From: Dimorphilus gyrociliatus
Taxonomy: Eukaryota; Annelida; Polychaeta; Dinophilidae
DNA length: 25,020 nucleotides
Assembly (NCBI GenBank): GCA_904063045.1
Contig: CAJFCJ010000100.1
Coordinates: 20,503 to 45,522, forward strand
Direction: 5' to 3'
Of the stretch, positions 10,331-20,531 are shown one piece after another. Each line of letters opens with the position of its first letter. Within the stretch, counting starts at the first letter, position 1. The notes under the pieces were generated by a model that saw nothing but the letters and a program-made list of their open reading frames with translations, did no database searches and was not told where the DNA came from. A program made the position numbers and the translations under genes.

Positions 10331-10835
10331 TTAATACAAATCCATTGGAAAATAATCCAGAAATGAAGAGTACTATTGAAAGAAAGCTATGCAGATGATT
10401 TTCCCAGTCGTTGGTTGTGACGACATATTAATTCCATCTAAGTAGGCCATGTCTTCAGGGCTATACCGGGAAAAACAGTTGAAAAACTGTAATGACGAGT
10501 TAAGTTTCTCATATGTTTTTGTTAAATATCTTTTAATCTCCATTTACTTAATGAACATGACCTAAAAGGTTCTAGGCTATATTTTCAATCTTTATCCATT
10601 CAAAACACCAAGGAATTCCCTAAATTCTTAGGTAGTACGCTAATTTGTAATTAAATATGTAGAGGGGTTCCTTCTAGTGATATCCTAACCATGCCAAATA
10701 ATCCTATCTGTAACCTGAAAGTAAGTAAAGCAGTTTATCAAAATATATTTGTTCTTTATGATATTTCAATAGCATAAATGTCGACAGTTTGTCCTGTACA
10801 AAACTAGTCTATTATGAATCTAAAATTTCAGCTAC

Positions 10836-10844
10836 AGATGGCGC
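10836..10844 (+). promoter_or_regulatory. AGATGGCGC motif (CTCF/YY1-like)
   Basis: This is an exact copy in the context CTACAGATGGCGCCACT. It lies in the intergenic region between the channel gene and the small minus-strand gene. Confidence 0.35.
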
Positions 10845-11083
10845 CACTAATAAGTAAATTACTGCTGATTGTACTGAAGTTATAAAAGAAAAAAAGTGTT
10901 GTTTTCTACATATCAAGCTATCTACAATCTCAAAAAGGCACATAACAGGAAATATTCGACTCTTGTTTTTAATACCAAGCTTATTATAAAGTATAAATAT
11001 TGAAAATATATAAATAGCCCTAGTATTCTGATTGAAGATACTCAACTGATAAAATAACAACAACAAACAAAGAGAAATTTCAG

Positions 11084-11310
11084 TTAAAAATTGTGCTGAG
11101 AATGTTTCTCCTTTGTTCTGAATGAGTTGCTATAAAGAAATAAAATTCTATTAAATAAATAGACTAACATAACATACTCATTAATATCTTTTACTCTTGA
11201 CAATGTAAACATCTGATCACTTACTTCTTTCACTGTTCTGAATAGAGACATGAAATTGTTTACTGTTTCTTCACCAACCTTTTCTGCAGGCTCTTTTCTA
11301 AACAATACAT
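11084..11310 (-). CDS. Small two-exon gene fragment, function unknown
   Basis: Two exon-like stretches, 11310-11178 and 11129-11084, are separated by a 48-bp GT-AG intron with a good T-rich acceptor. They join in frame, ending in a TAA stop. The readable part is about 59 residues, charged and helical, with no cysteine and no recognised domain (for example EETVNNFMSLFRTVKEVSDQ). The first exon follows an acceptor-like TATATATCAG, so an upstream exon is expected. I found only a weak candidate in the wrong phase (near 11430-11370, MNCLNKTSYNGN...). It may be the remnant of a larger gene. Confidence 0.3.
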
Positions 11311-11512
11311 CTGATATATTAAACTAGTTTATACTAATATATAACTTTTAAATAATTGATTCATAATAATATAGCAAATACTAGTTTTAAAAGGTTTCTA
11401 TTGCCATTATAGCTGGTTTTGTTCAAGCAATTCATTTCTTAAACAAACATTTATAGATAAGTTATATTTAAATTTCAAAATTTGCCAAAGCAGAAACAAG
11501 CGCAAATTGACA

Positions 11513-12817
11513 ATGTTGAGCAACGATAAATACTGTTTTTGGTGTTTTCTATTTGGTTCAGTATTCTTCATTTCTGTAGATACTCAACACGTTAATATTG
11601 CCTTTAACCAAACTGTTTCTGTATCCACTTCAAACGGGAATGACGGTGATTTAGCGGTAAATGGAATATTTCATATAGATAGTTTCTTTCAGACCAACAT
11701 TTCATTATCATTGCGTCAATGGTGGATGGTAACTTTTGACAAACAATATTTCGTTCGAACAATTAGAATTCTCAATTCAAAAGATGGTTCTGGCATGAAA
11801 GATATAGACTTTTTAACTCATATCTCTACTGTTAATTATCTCAATTCTAGTCAATTTTCACTTTGTAATACAATAAATGAAATAATACCAAAAAGAAAAG
11901 CTGCAACAATTGATTGTTTAAAAGGTCCCCAATATTCAAGATCACTTGTTGTGGAGAAAAGATCAACTGATCACCCGTTAACTATATGCGAAATTGAAAT
12001 TTGGACAATGAGAGATATTGATAGAAATAAAATGGATGTTTCTACAAATGGTTGGTGGCTTAGAAATGCTAATGATGGTCAAAGTGACTCTGGAAGATTT
12101 TTGAAGTGTCCAGAAACTGCGTCCGCATCCCCTGGGTGGTGGAAAATGAACTTGGAAGTCATGAGTGAGTTATACGCCGTTTCTATTGTGAGTAGAGCTG
12201 GATTCAATAGTCGTTTGAATTCCATTAATATAATTGTAAACAATGATAATACCGAATTGCCATGGATACCAGAAAGAATATGCAGTAGCATTGACAAAGC
12301 TTCCTCATATATGACTAGAAGATGCCAAAAGTCTACTGTTGGTCAATTTCTTGCTTTAGTTAGGTCAACGGCATCGAACGTTATTATGTCTATTTGCGAG
12401 ATTGAAGTGTTTGGTTCAACTATTAAAGATGAACCTCAAGTTAATTGGGTTATAAATAGTTACAACTCTTCATTTCAACATTATAATGATAATAGTTCCT
12501 GCTCTGTTAATGCTGTTCATTCAATTGGTATTTCTCAATACCAATCAAAAGCCCTGGTGGCTGAATTAAAGGGTGTATCACTACTTCAGTCATGTCTTAA
12601 TGCTGCATTTAAAATCTACGTGACATCATTCACCATTGAAGAAGAATGTGAACTGATAAATCATGTAGATGGATACTACTCTGAGTTAGATATGATGGAT
12701 TCTTGTATTTTTAAATGTCAATGTCAGTCTAATAATTGTTTGAGAATTCATTTCACAATTTTACAGTCTAAACTACTCACTTTAAATAGAGATTTCTATA
12801 TTATTGTCAATATTTAA
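11513..12817 (+). CDS. Secreted protein with two F5/8-type C (fucolectin-like) domains
   Basis: A single uninterrupted frame of 434 residues starts at ATG 11513; an upstream TTG at 11507 is not needed. A hydrophobic signal peptide (about residues 7-24) precedes NIAFNQTVSVSTSNGNDGD. Domain 1 (about 28-165) has the WWMV, VRTIRILN and CEIEIW landmarks. Domain 2 (about 175-305) has SPGWWKMNLE, YAVSIVSRAGFNSRLNSI and ICEIEVFGS. These fit fucolectin/tachylectin-4-type discoidin folds, which bind glycans outside the cell, often fucose. The fucose-site arginine signature is degenerate in both domains, so the ligand may differ. A C-terminal Cys-rich segment (about 310-434) is unassigned. It is intronless, unlike its neighbours. 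AATAAA at 12826-12831 lies just after the stop. Confidence 0.8.
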   Translation: MLSNDKYCFWCFLFGSVFFISVDTQHVNIAFNQTVSVSTSNGNDGDLAVNGIFHIDSFFQTNISLSLRQWWMVTFDKQYFVRTIRILNSKDGSGMKDIDFLTHISTVNYLNSSQFSLCNTINEIIPKRKAATIDCLKGPQYSRSLVVEKRSTDHPLTICEIEIWTMRDIDRNKMDVSTNGWWLRNANDGQSDSGRFLKCPETASASPGWWKMNLEVMSELYAVSIVSRAGFNSRLNSINIIVNNDNTELPWIPERICSSIDKASSYMTRRCQKSTVGQFLALVRSTASNVIMSICEIEVFGSTIKDEPQVNWVINSYNSSFQHYNDNSSCSVNAVHSIGISQYQSKALVAELKGVSLLQSCLNAAFKIYVTSFTIEEECELINHVDGYYSELDMMDSCIFKCQCQSNNCLRIHFTILQSKLLTLNRDFYIIVNI

Positions 12818-12825
12818 TTTACACA

Positions 12826-12831
12826 AATAAA
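12826..12831 (+). terminator. Candidate polyadenylation signal of the lectin gene
   Basis: AATAAA lies 9 bp after the lectin stop codon. This implies a very short 3'UTR, which would fit a compact genome or a retro-copied gene. Confidence 0.45.
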
Positions 12832-12921
12832 TAGATTGATACACCAGGTTCAATTCAATTTTTTCCACATTATAGGCTTAAACAATCTTTTAAGAGTAGA
12901 CAATTAATTTTCAACAAAAGA

Positions 12922-13191
12922 GTGGCAGAATACCAAAAAAATGACGGAAATGAAGATGAAACGCCACTTGATGGTATCGAAAGGGGGAGAAGTGAAAATA
13001 CTAACAATGATATTGAGTTTATTAGAAATAGTAGGTCTACCAGTTTTCAGCGATTGTTATTTATATTACAATATATGTCAGTGCTACTGTCATTAGCGAA
13101 TGAATTATTAGAAAATTTAAAACAGGTGGAAAGAGCCCAATCACGAAAATATCTCCTTCAGAAGGATAACCTAACCCTAACATCACTTTAA
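12922..13191 (+). other. Open frame of uncertain status between lectin and receptor genes
   Basis: An 89-codon frame follows an acceptor-like TTTTCAACAAAAG but has no ATG near its start. An acidic stretch (KNDGNEDETPLDGIERGRS) precedes a hydrophobic, helical stretch (FQRLLFILQYMSVLLSLANE). Its end carries the telomere-like word CCTAACCCTAAC (13170-13179), which speaks against conserved coding there. It could be an exon of an unseen gene or chance. Confidence 0.2.
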
Positions 13192-13234
13192 AAAATTACT
13201 ATTCTAAATATACAGATATAAAAGGCCTATATTC

Positions 13235-13240
13235 TTTATT
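13235..13240 (-). terminator. Polyadenylation signal of the receptor gene
   Basis: AATAAA on the minus strand begins 17 bp after the TGA stop (13259-13257), a good position for 3'-end formation of the receptor mRNA. It supports the last exon as the true end of the gene. Confidence 0.55.
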
Positions 13241-13256
13241 ATTTAAAAGAACAAAG

Positions 13257-13732
13257 TCATTTTTTCCTATACACTGCATGATCAATAAGAATACTTCTAA
13301 CAAATTGACCAATACCAAGCATATCCTTCTTTTCACTTGTTGAATCTTTCATAACAATAAATGTTGATGATAAAAAATATTTTTGTTTAAGTTTGCTGAT
13401 TGGCTGAAAAAAATTCAAAAAATTCAAAAAATTTAAAAATTTAAAAATTTAAAAAATTTTACCTGACAAAAAATAGTCTGTTTACAAATTTCACCATGAA
13501 ATGATAAATCGGATGAATGACATGAAACAACGCAGTTTATTATTGTTTTTATACATTGAAAATAATTATAATTAATAAATAAATAATGATTATTAGTAAG
13601 ATTCTCTAATGAAATCTTTCCTGGAAATGAAGATATATGATTCCTTTCCATATCTCTTAGGAAGTTTATATCTGAATTTGATAACAAAAAAGACATTCAA
13701 AAAAACAACAACATGAAAAGAAAAAGCAAACT
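13257..13732 (-). other. Kinase-like cytoplasmic tail region of the receptor
   Basis: Exons 13671-13463 and 13403-13257 encode the tail after TM7 and the juxtamembrane KKNKRLEEQEN. CHSSDLSFHGEICKQTIF lines up with kinase subdomain VIb (HRDLKPENI): the catalytic Asp is Glu, Lys is Cys and Asn is Thr. KKDMLGIGQFVRSIL resembles subdomain IX (D..SLG..L.E.L). No DFG and no N-lobe are seen. The assignment is inference from short motifs; profile comparison would decide it. The intron at 13731-13672 hides an in-frame TGA, so skipping that splice would truncate the tail. Confidence 0.45.
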
Positions 13733-16700
13733 CTTTTTCATGTTTAAGAGATGGATTGATTTTTTCAAATTTTCCTGCTCTTCAAGCCTTTTATTCTTTT
13801 TGAAAACTTTATATGATTTCCATTCTCCAATTGAAAATATAAATGAATTTAATGTAAATATTAAAATTTGAATTAATAGAGTAATAACAATGTTATCTCT
13901 GTAGCTGACTCTTAATTTCAGAATTTTGATAAAGACAACTTTTGTATTTCAAAATAAATTCAATTATTTGTTTCAATTAATTAATTAATTAGTTAATTAC
14001 CAGCTGATGACAATAGTATCCAGGAAGATAAATGAAGGATAATATACAAGATCACGTGATAAGAAATATATCTTTCCTTCCTGCCTATACTACTTGATTG
14101 TTTATTATGAAGGTTTTTCTTATGAGATTGTAGAGTTAAGTAGATTTTTCCATACATTAAGACCATCATTAAATTTTCAACAAAAATAACAAATCCATAT
14201 TGAATAAAATGAAAATACCAATTGTTTATATCATTAAAATACAAATTAAAACAAGTTGGAGAATTTGAATAGAATGTCTGGAAAAATATTATGAAATGAC
14301 TAAAAGTTTCGAACACTGTTTTGTTTATTTTAACCTTGTCAAATAAATATGGAATAACTGACAAGAAAAATGAAACTACTATATTAATTAATATAAATAT
14401 TGCAACCAGTCTAGCAGTAAGTAGTCTTTTAAATGGAAATAATGTAATAAGGACATAATCAATACATATCAGTAATGCACTACCATTTGTTACAAGAATT
14501 GAAAATGTAAATGAAATTCCCAATGTAGCACAAAAACCACTTTTTCTCCAATCCAAATCGTGTTGAAAGTACTGATTTTGAAATAAATAATTGTAGTATA
14601 ATAGTATTGAAATCACTAGAAATGACAGAATATTTCCAAATGCAACTAATATTGTAAATAGTTGAGATGGTCTATGGAATGTAGAAATTCTATAGATTAA
14701 AACTAATACATTTTCCAATGCACCCAAGAGAGTACAAAGTGTAAAAAACACCATTATTGATATACTATCCATTAGGAATGAACAGGTAAAATATTTTGTT
14801 GGTTTTGGGGTGCATTCAACATTTTTTAAATTATAATTAATCCCGCAGCAAATTGAATAAATTTCTGAGAAAAATTTCTCCAGTTTTGGTTGAAATTTCA
14901 TATTGTTTAATATTTCTCTAGTATTAATTCTATTGATTTGTGTATGGTTCAAGTGGAACTCTCTTAATTCATTCATTTCAAAAAATACTGTTGAATGAAT
15001 TAAGCTTAATTTCAACAAAGTTAACTTGATTATACGTAATTTGACAAGATTTTCGAATAGATTCTTCAATAAAATTGTTATAAATGTTTTTGATAAATCA
15101 AGATAAATAAGTGATGGATAAATTTCAAATGAAAAGTTTGGGTCATTTTCAATTGGATTTTCGGATAGATCTAAATACTGTAAAAAATTTGCTTTACCCA
15201 AACTGTTCAATTGTTTTATTCTATTTCTTTTTAGTGTAAGGTGAGCAGTGTTTTGAAGTGAAATTGTCTCTTGAACATTATTCAAATTGGTGTTGGTAAT
15301 TGTTAAAACTTTAAGTAGATATGAGGATAATTGGTTTGAAAAGTATTGAAAATCAATTAAAGTTATATTGATAAAATTATGGGAAGTCTGTTCCAAATCT
15401 ATCTTATCGTTGTAATCATTCGCAATACATTCAATTTTTGAACTTTTACATATACAATTCAATGGACAAGTGATATTTTCAAAGCAAAAATATTCGTCAT
15501 TACCCAATTTACAATCGACTCTTCCATTACATATTGATAAGGTTGTTATCACTTTCTGCTGATGTCTACATTTAAAAAATCCAGCCGGAAAGAAATAATC
15601 TTTAAAAATAAAGAAACGAAGAGAAATTTTTGTGAAAAAAGAAAACAACACCAAAATATAAAATATTACCACATTCATATTCATCATCACCCAATGGACA
15701 TTGATTAATTCCATCGCAAATATAGCCAAGAGATATACAAAATTTGTGAAGCCTACATTGATATTCACCGATAAAACACTGCATACCAGAGCAACGGGAT
15801 AAATCGTGAAACGGAGCTCCAAGATTTGACTTGAAAAAACCGATATGATCATAAACAACTCTACACTTTGATGGGTAAAAATATAATTCATATTCTCGGT
15901 TTATTTTTAAAACGTAATATTTTTCGAATATTTGTGTTGAAGGATTTCTTCGAAGTGAAGCTGTTAGACTTGATTTTTCAAAGAAATTTGAACAAATTTT
16001 AAATCTTTCATAAAATGTATTTTCTTCATCTAAAAACAATGTTCCAATTTCAGAAGTACTAGAGAAACAAAATCAAGTTTAGAGATGTTAGAAATTCAAA
16101 TAGTATGTTTTATACGAAATATATTTAGTTGCAAATGCTCTGCACTTGGCAATAAATTTGAATAGCCTTAAAAAAGATATAGATGAATTAAGACGAGAGA
16201 GAGAGAGAGAGAGAGGGATAATCAGAATTTTACTTTGTCTCTTCCAAAGTACTAATACACATAATAAATTCCTTTTGAAAAACAATATTATCTCCAGATC
16301 TAAACAAACACCGGAAATGAATTAAAATAATCAATTAATGATAAAAAAAAAAAATACACAAAACATACAGATTTAAATTTTTCAAACAGTAATAAAATGT
16401 TTGAGAAATGACACCAAATTCTATGAAATCATAATGTCGATTACTATTTCATGATAAAAAAATTGTATAGGTAGAGATGATATTTTATAAAAAGTATTTA
16501 ATAAAAAATATTCACGATCTTGGAAATTTGTCTTCAAGGCAAGAAAAAAACATTTTCCTACTAAAAACAAAAATATTAGGACATTATAAGACATTTTCGA
16601 ATGGGAGCAGGTGACCATACTTTACTTAAATGGCACTAATATGAGAGGTTACACCCTACCTAATATTTTGATTAAAATTATTTAATTTTTAAATATTAAT

Positions 16701-19700
16701 TGGAAACAGCAGATGGAAATCTGAACTTTTAGAACAAGTGACAATCTGGAGGGTTGGCACAATAGAATGAATTTGAAAGGCTGATTGGAAGATTCAATCA
16801 TTATCTATGAAAAGGTAACATTTGATAAACAAATTATATAGACATCAGAGAAGATAATCCGTGGAGAGAGAGAAAAAATATGTGGATATTTAGATAAATT
16901 ATTACTTCAAACATCTCACACCATAGCTTTTACCTATATTTTACCTATACATTTTATCCCCCATATTGGTACGGTTTGTGTCAAGTTAGGCCTAATATTC
17001 TAAACTAAACAACAAACAGACTACTTACTTTTCAAGATGCATTTTACAGCTATTGACATCGTTCAGAAAAGCTTTTGTAGTATAATAAAAATCGAAAGTA
17101 TCTCTGAAAACACATGACGTAATGATTTATAATTTAACTAGAATTAAAATCTCCCAATCCTAAATTTTACATAGGTTTATAATTGCATTTGGTGATGCTG
17201 TCCTTTTCGAAACATAAATCAAGATTATTACATCCAGGATAAAGAGGTAGGCAAAGACCATCGCAAAAAAGCTTCTGCCCAATGCATGTATCTAAATTCA
17301 AACAATTGAATTGGTTTGAAAATTGACTATTTATATAATTAATTAACCTTTTCTCATGCAATTATCTTCATCACTCTGATCCAAACAGTCTATTTGGTTA
17401 TTGCATAATTTTTTTGAGTGTATACACTGGCCACTTTTACACGAATATTCCCTAATTTTCAATTTTGTAACACGTTTTAAACTCTTTATTGTAATAAATA
17501 AAAATGTTTTTACCATTCTTTGCATTTTCTTTGAACTGAAAGAAAAGAGATTTATTTCCTTGTTTATGGTGTGAATATGTTATATAACTCAATACCGCAA
17601 CCCTTTTCATCAGATCCATCTTTACAATTTGGTACAAAATTGCATAAATATTGAATAGGAATATTTTCATTACCATTGAAACAATGGAAAACACTTAATG
17701 AACAGTTTTGTTCATCTTCACCACCTGCACAATCTGTATAACCATCACAAACTTGTAATATACTAATACAGGTGTGAGTAATATTGCATTCAAAAGTAAA
17801 TTTTGGGCATTTAAACACAGTTCCAATATTAATATGATAATTTACGAAAGAAACTAAAAAAGAGCGGGAAAAATTATATTTGAATTTTTCAATGAATATT
17901 GTTATTTTTTTATTACATTCTTCACAAGAATGAGGATTAAGAATACAGGGATGGTGTTTTTCAATTTTTAACCTTCTATTCCAAATATCAGAAGAGTATT
18001 TCTTTATTATTTCTGTTTTCAACAATGATATTTGAAAAATATTAGAATATATTTTCTTATTGTTTTGTTTGAAACTACTTGTTTCCTTTATACAAATAAA
18101 ACTTTGCATTTTAATTATATCGCAGCAAAGATGAGTTTTCATTGGATGTAAATACGTAACTATTCCACAATCTCCTTGTAATGGCTAAAAAATGGTTATG
18201 TTAATGAATTTGGAGGAAAAATTAGTGAGTAACATTAACTTTAAAGTCCTTGTAGTATTGATGAGGTCTCTTCAAAGGCGATAAATAGTCAAATTTGTTT
18301 AATCGTTCAAAAACTAGAAATAAAAAATAAAACACAGAAAATTATTTTTTGGTTGGGTATGACTAAAAGTGGCTATAAAGAAAATGCAAATCCCAACAAA
18401 TTTTTTCTAACTTTCTATACAGCTCATTCTCTAAGTTTTTTTTGTCTCAACCCCGTATTATAGTACTCACTGATGATAAACCGAAAGTCTCTGGATAATA
18501 GAAATAAATTTATAAGATCAAAAAGTATTTCTTGACTTTTACGTATCATCGTAAAATAATCGAAAGTCGTTAGATTTTTTTCATTGCATTTTTCTTTAAT
18601 CTCGTAACCATTCAATTGAAGTTTTGTGTTTAATTTTGAATAACAATAACTTTTTATTCTAAATGAATTATATGGACATTCTATTCAATAATTAAAAATT
18701 AGTCTTAAGGCTGATGTTTTTTTCTCATTCTTACTGTTGTAGTTATCCCTAACGCATCCAATTATAAGAAGCCTTGCTATTCTTGCATAATACATTTCAT
18801 AACCTCTATTTAATAAACAAATATTTATTACTTGAGAATTTCAATAAAAGCTTATCATTACTGATAGAAATGAACATTACAGTCATCAAGTGAATGATGA
18901 TGACTTAAACATTGCAGTATTAGGATTTGTTTATTTGTTTCATCTTTTGATATTTCTTCGAATCTAGCTTCTCTCAAATATCCACTATTGAATCCAAAAT
19001 ATTTACATACCAATTCAACAGATTGACTATGAAAACTATGAGGTAAGAAAATATAATAAACATTTTCAATTTTAAGTTTTATTAAACCATCTATAGTATT
19101 CAATTTATTTAGTGTATTGTTTCTTGAAATGTGTTGATTGAGGTTAAAATCATAAAATTCAAAGAAAAATTCATCTATTTCAACAACCAAATGAAAAAGA
19201 AAGTTGTTATTATATCAATATTTCAAATTTTATTAAATATTACACACTTTTACTGTAACAGTTTAGAGTGAAATTAAAAAATTCATTCCACCTTCCTCTT
19301 ATATGAATAACTGAACATTCAAGTATACCAGAAAGTTTGTCGCAGAATAGGAACAGTCTCTCATTAGTTGTCTGAAGAAAAATTATTATGTTTTGGTTAT
19401 TACTAAAAGTGGGTAAAATATAGTAGATAAACCCTTTGAAAAAATTCATTTCCAGCAATTCTTTCACAAGATCTATTATCAGTTTTGAATAGTCTAGTCG
19501 TGGAATTTACATAAATACGATTTAATTCATATTTTTGGAAATTGTTATTATTAAAATATTGATAACACATTTTTGAGGTCAATAATTTTAATCCCATTTT
19601 ATAAGAGATTAAAGAATTTGTTTCAACTGATACAAAATGTAAAGTAGCTTTAAAATGTTTCTCTTCATTCTTAACTATTGTAGCTATATTGAAGGTTTTT

Positions 19701-20531
19701 TTTCTTTTTTTGATCTTTTTAACTGTATTCAAATATTTTCATTCAAGATGTTAACATAAATGTTTACAAACCAAAATTGATTACAACTTCATCACATTCA
19801 AAATATAATAGGTGAGATTGGCTATAATTTTTTGGTGAGATTTGAAATGTTTTAGATGAAGGAACAAAATTAGCTTCATGAGTTGTATTAACATTAATTT
19901 CTTCATTTCTTTCATATATATACTGTATCAATGAACATAATTTCTTATTGGCTTCAATATCTTTAGTTGAAATCTTGAAAGTTTTATGATGCTTTCTATA
20001 GTACAGTTGGATATTTTGGCTACCTTCCTTGCCAAAAGCAACTACAAAAATGAAACAAATAGTTCAATTAATTATTATCATATTTCAAAATTGGGATATC
20101 ATCTTACAATCATCTTTCCAACATTTTAAACACATAATTGGCAATTTTTGTTGTCTAAGTGTAGTATTTTCCAAAATAAAAGTGTCATTTTCAATTATAT
20201 ACTTAAAATATTTTTCTAAAAGTAAAGACGTGCATTATGATTTAAAAATTAAGAAAATCTAGATAATAGAACCAGTTCTAGCTGAGCATGGTATCATTTC
20301 GCTGAATGAGTAATCGTACGAATATTGTTTGCATACAAATGAATAATCACTTTTATCGCACAGATTCGAAAATATTGGAAATTTCTTTTGGAAGTCTTGG
20401 CTGAAAATTTTTAACATTCCTATATCATATTTTTCAGATGTCTCTCTCAAATCATAGAGTATTGTTGTTGATGTAGACAGTACAAAAAGCCAATAGAAGT
20501 AATAAAGGTAAATAGTTGGAAGAGTTTTCAT
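13257..20531 (-). CDS. Chimeric SRCR-CTLD-LDLa-LRR seven-transmembrane receptor with kinase-like tail
   Basis: Twenty exons join in phase without a stop (1736 aa): 20531-20273, 20215-20108, 20041-19772, 19722-19433, 19371-19254, 19174-18862, 18805-18735, 18680-18471, 18313-18240, 18184-17596, 17535-17514, 17451-17348, 17291-17171, 17103-17029, 16299-16234, 16058-15670, 15599-14001, 13908-13732, 13671-13463 and 13403-13257. It has a signal peptide (1-22), divergent Cys modules, SRCR (about 385-470; VELVCKYFGF, CLSHHHSLDDC), CTLD (478-605), LDLa repeats (697-732, 739-767, 772-806, divergent 812-845, 989-1026, degenerate 1027-1065), LRRNT (1071-1084), LRRs to about 1280, LGR hinge (YSICCGINYN) and 7TM (about 1305-1600). 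It belongs to the GRL101/relaxin-receptor branch of LGRs by its LDLa-LRR-7TM core. DRY reads DYV and NPxxY reads NSFIF. The ligand is unknown; lectin and scavenger modules suggest a surface or microbial ligand (inference). Confidence 0.8.
16300..17028 (-). other. Longest intron of the receptor gene (729 bp)
   Basis: It begins GTAAGTAG and ends TTTGTTTAG, separating two phase-2 exons. It holds an exon-like open stretch (16560-16421, hydrophobic) that does not fit the phase of its neighbours, and a TAGGCCTAA near 16988. The following intron (16233-16059) contains a GA/CT microsatellite at about 16195-16215 that serves as pyrimidine-rich sequence on the coding strand. Confidence 0.65.
17514..17535 (-). 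other. 22-nt microexon of the receptor gene
   Basis: This short exon (VQRKCKEW with split ends) lies between a 60-bp intron (17595-17536, TTTCTTTCAG acceptor) and a 62-bp intron (17513-17452). It is required to connect the LDLa-2 exon (phase 1) with the LDLa-3 exon (phase 2). It also supplies Cys772, the first cysteine of LDLa-3. Confidence 0.65.

Larger units (their letters stand above)
9722..11083. other. Repeat-bearing intergenic region
   Basis: No convincing gene is present. The region holds AGATGGCGC motifs at 9800-9808 and 10836-10844, the dispersed repeat at about 10137-10330 with its telomere-like hexamers, a TAGGCCTA palindrome near 10103, and two diverged similar blocks. The blocks sit around 9940-10010 and 10420-10500 and share a GACATATT...AAGTAGG...AAACTGTAA pattern. 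An 84-codon minus-strand open frame (11066-10812) follows a good acceptor (TTTTATCAG) but has no partner exon in phase. Confidence 0.6.

Noticed and set aside
10812-11066. 84-codon minus-strand frame after a TTTTATCAG acceptor
   Set aside because: The preceding small gene stops at 11084 and no donor in the right phase was found. It also overlaps an AGATGGCGC motif, so it is more likely 3'UTR or intergenic.
13672-13731. TGA stop at the end of MKKSLLFLFMLLFF, suggesting that the receptor ends here or that a new secreted protein starts
   Set aside because: A 60-bp GT-AG intron (GTTTGC...AAATTCAG) removes the stop in phase, and the following exons end just before a good AATAAA, so the tail continues.
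16421-16618. Exon-like minus-strand frame (GKCFFLALKTNFQDREYFLL) inside the 729-bp receptor intron, with acceptor TTTTTGTTTTTAG
   Set aside because: Its phase-1 start and phase-0 end do not fit the phase-2 exons on either side, so it cannot be included without a frame break. A nested or alternative exon is still possible.
18314-18470. Extra short exon inside the CTLD (near 18372-18336) using a TTCTTTATAG acceptor
   Set aside because: It would leave a 22-bp intron before the next exon, whereas the simple 157-bp intron keeps phase and gives a normal CTLD length.
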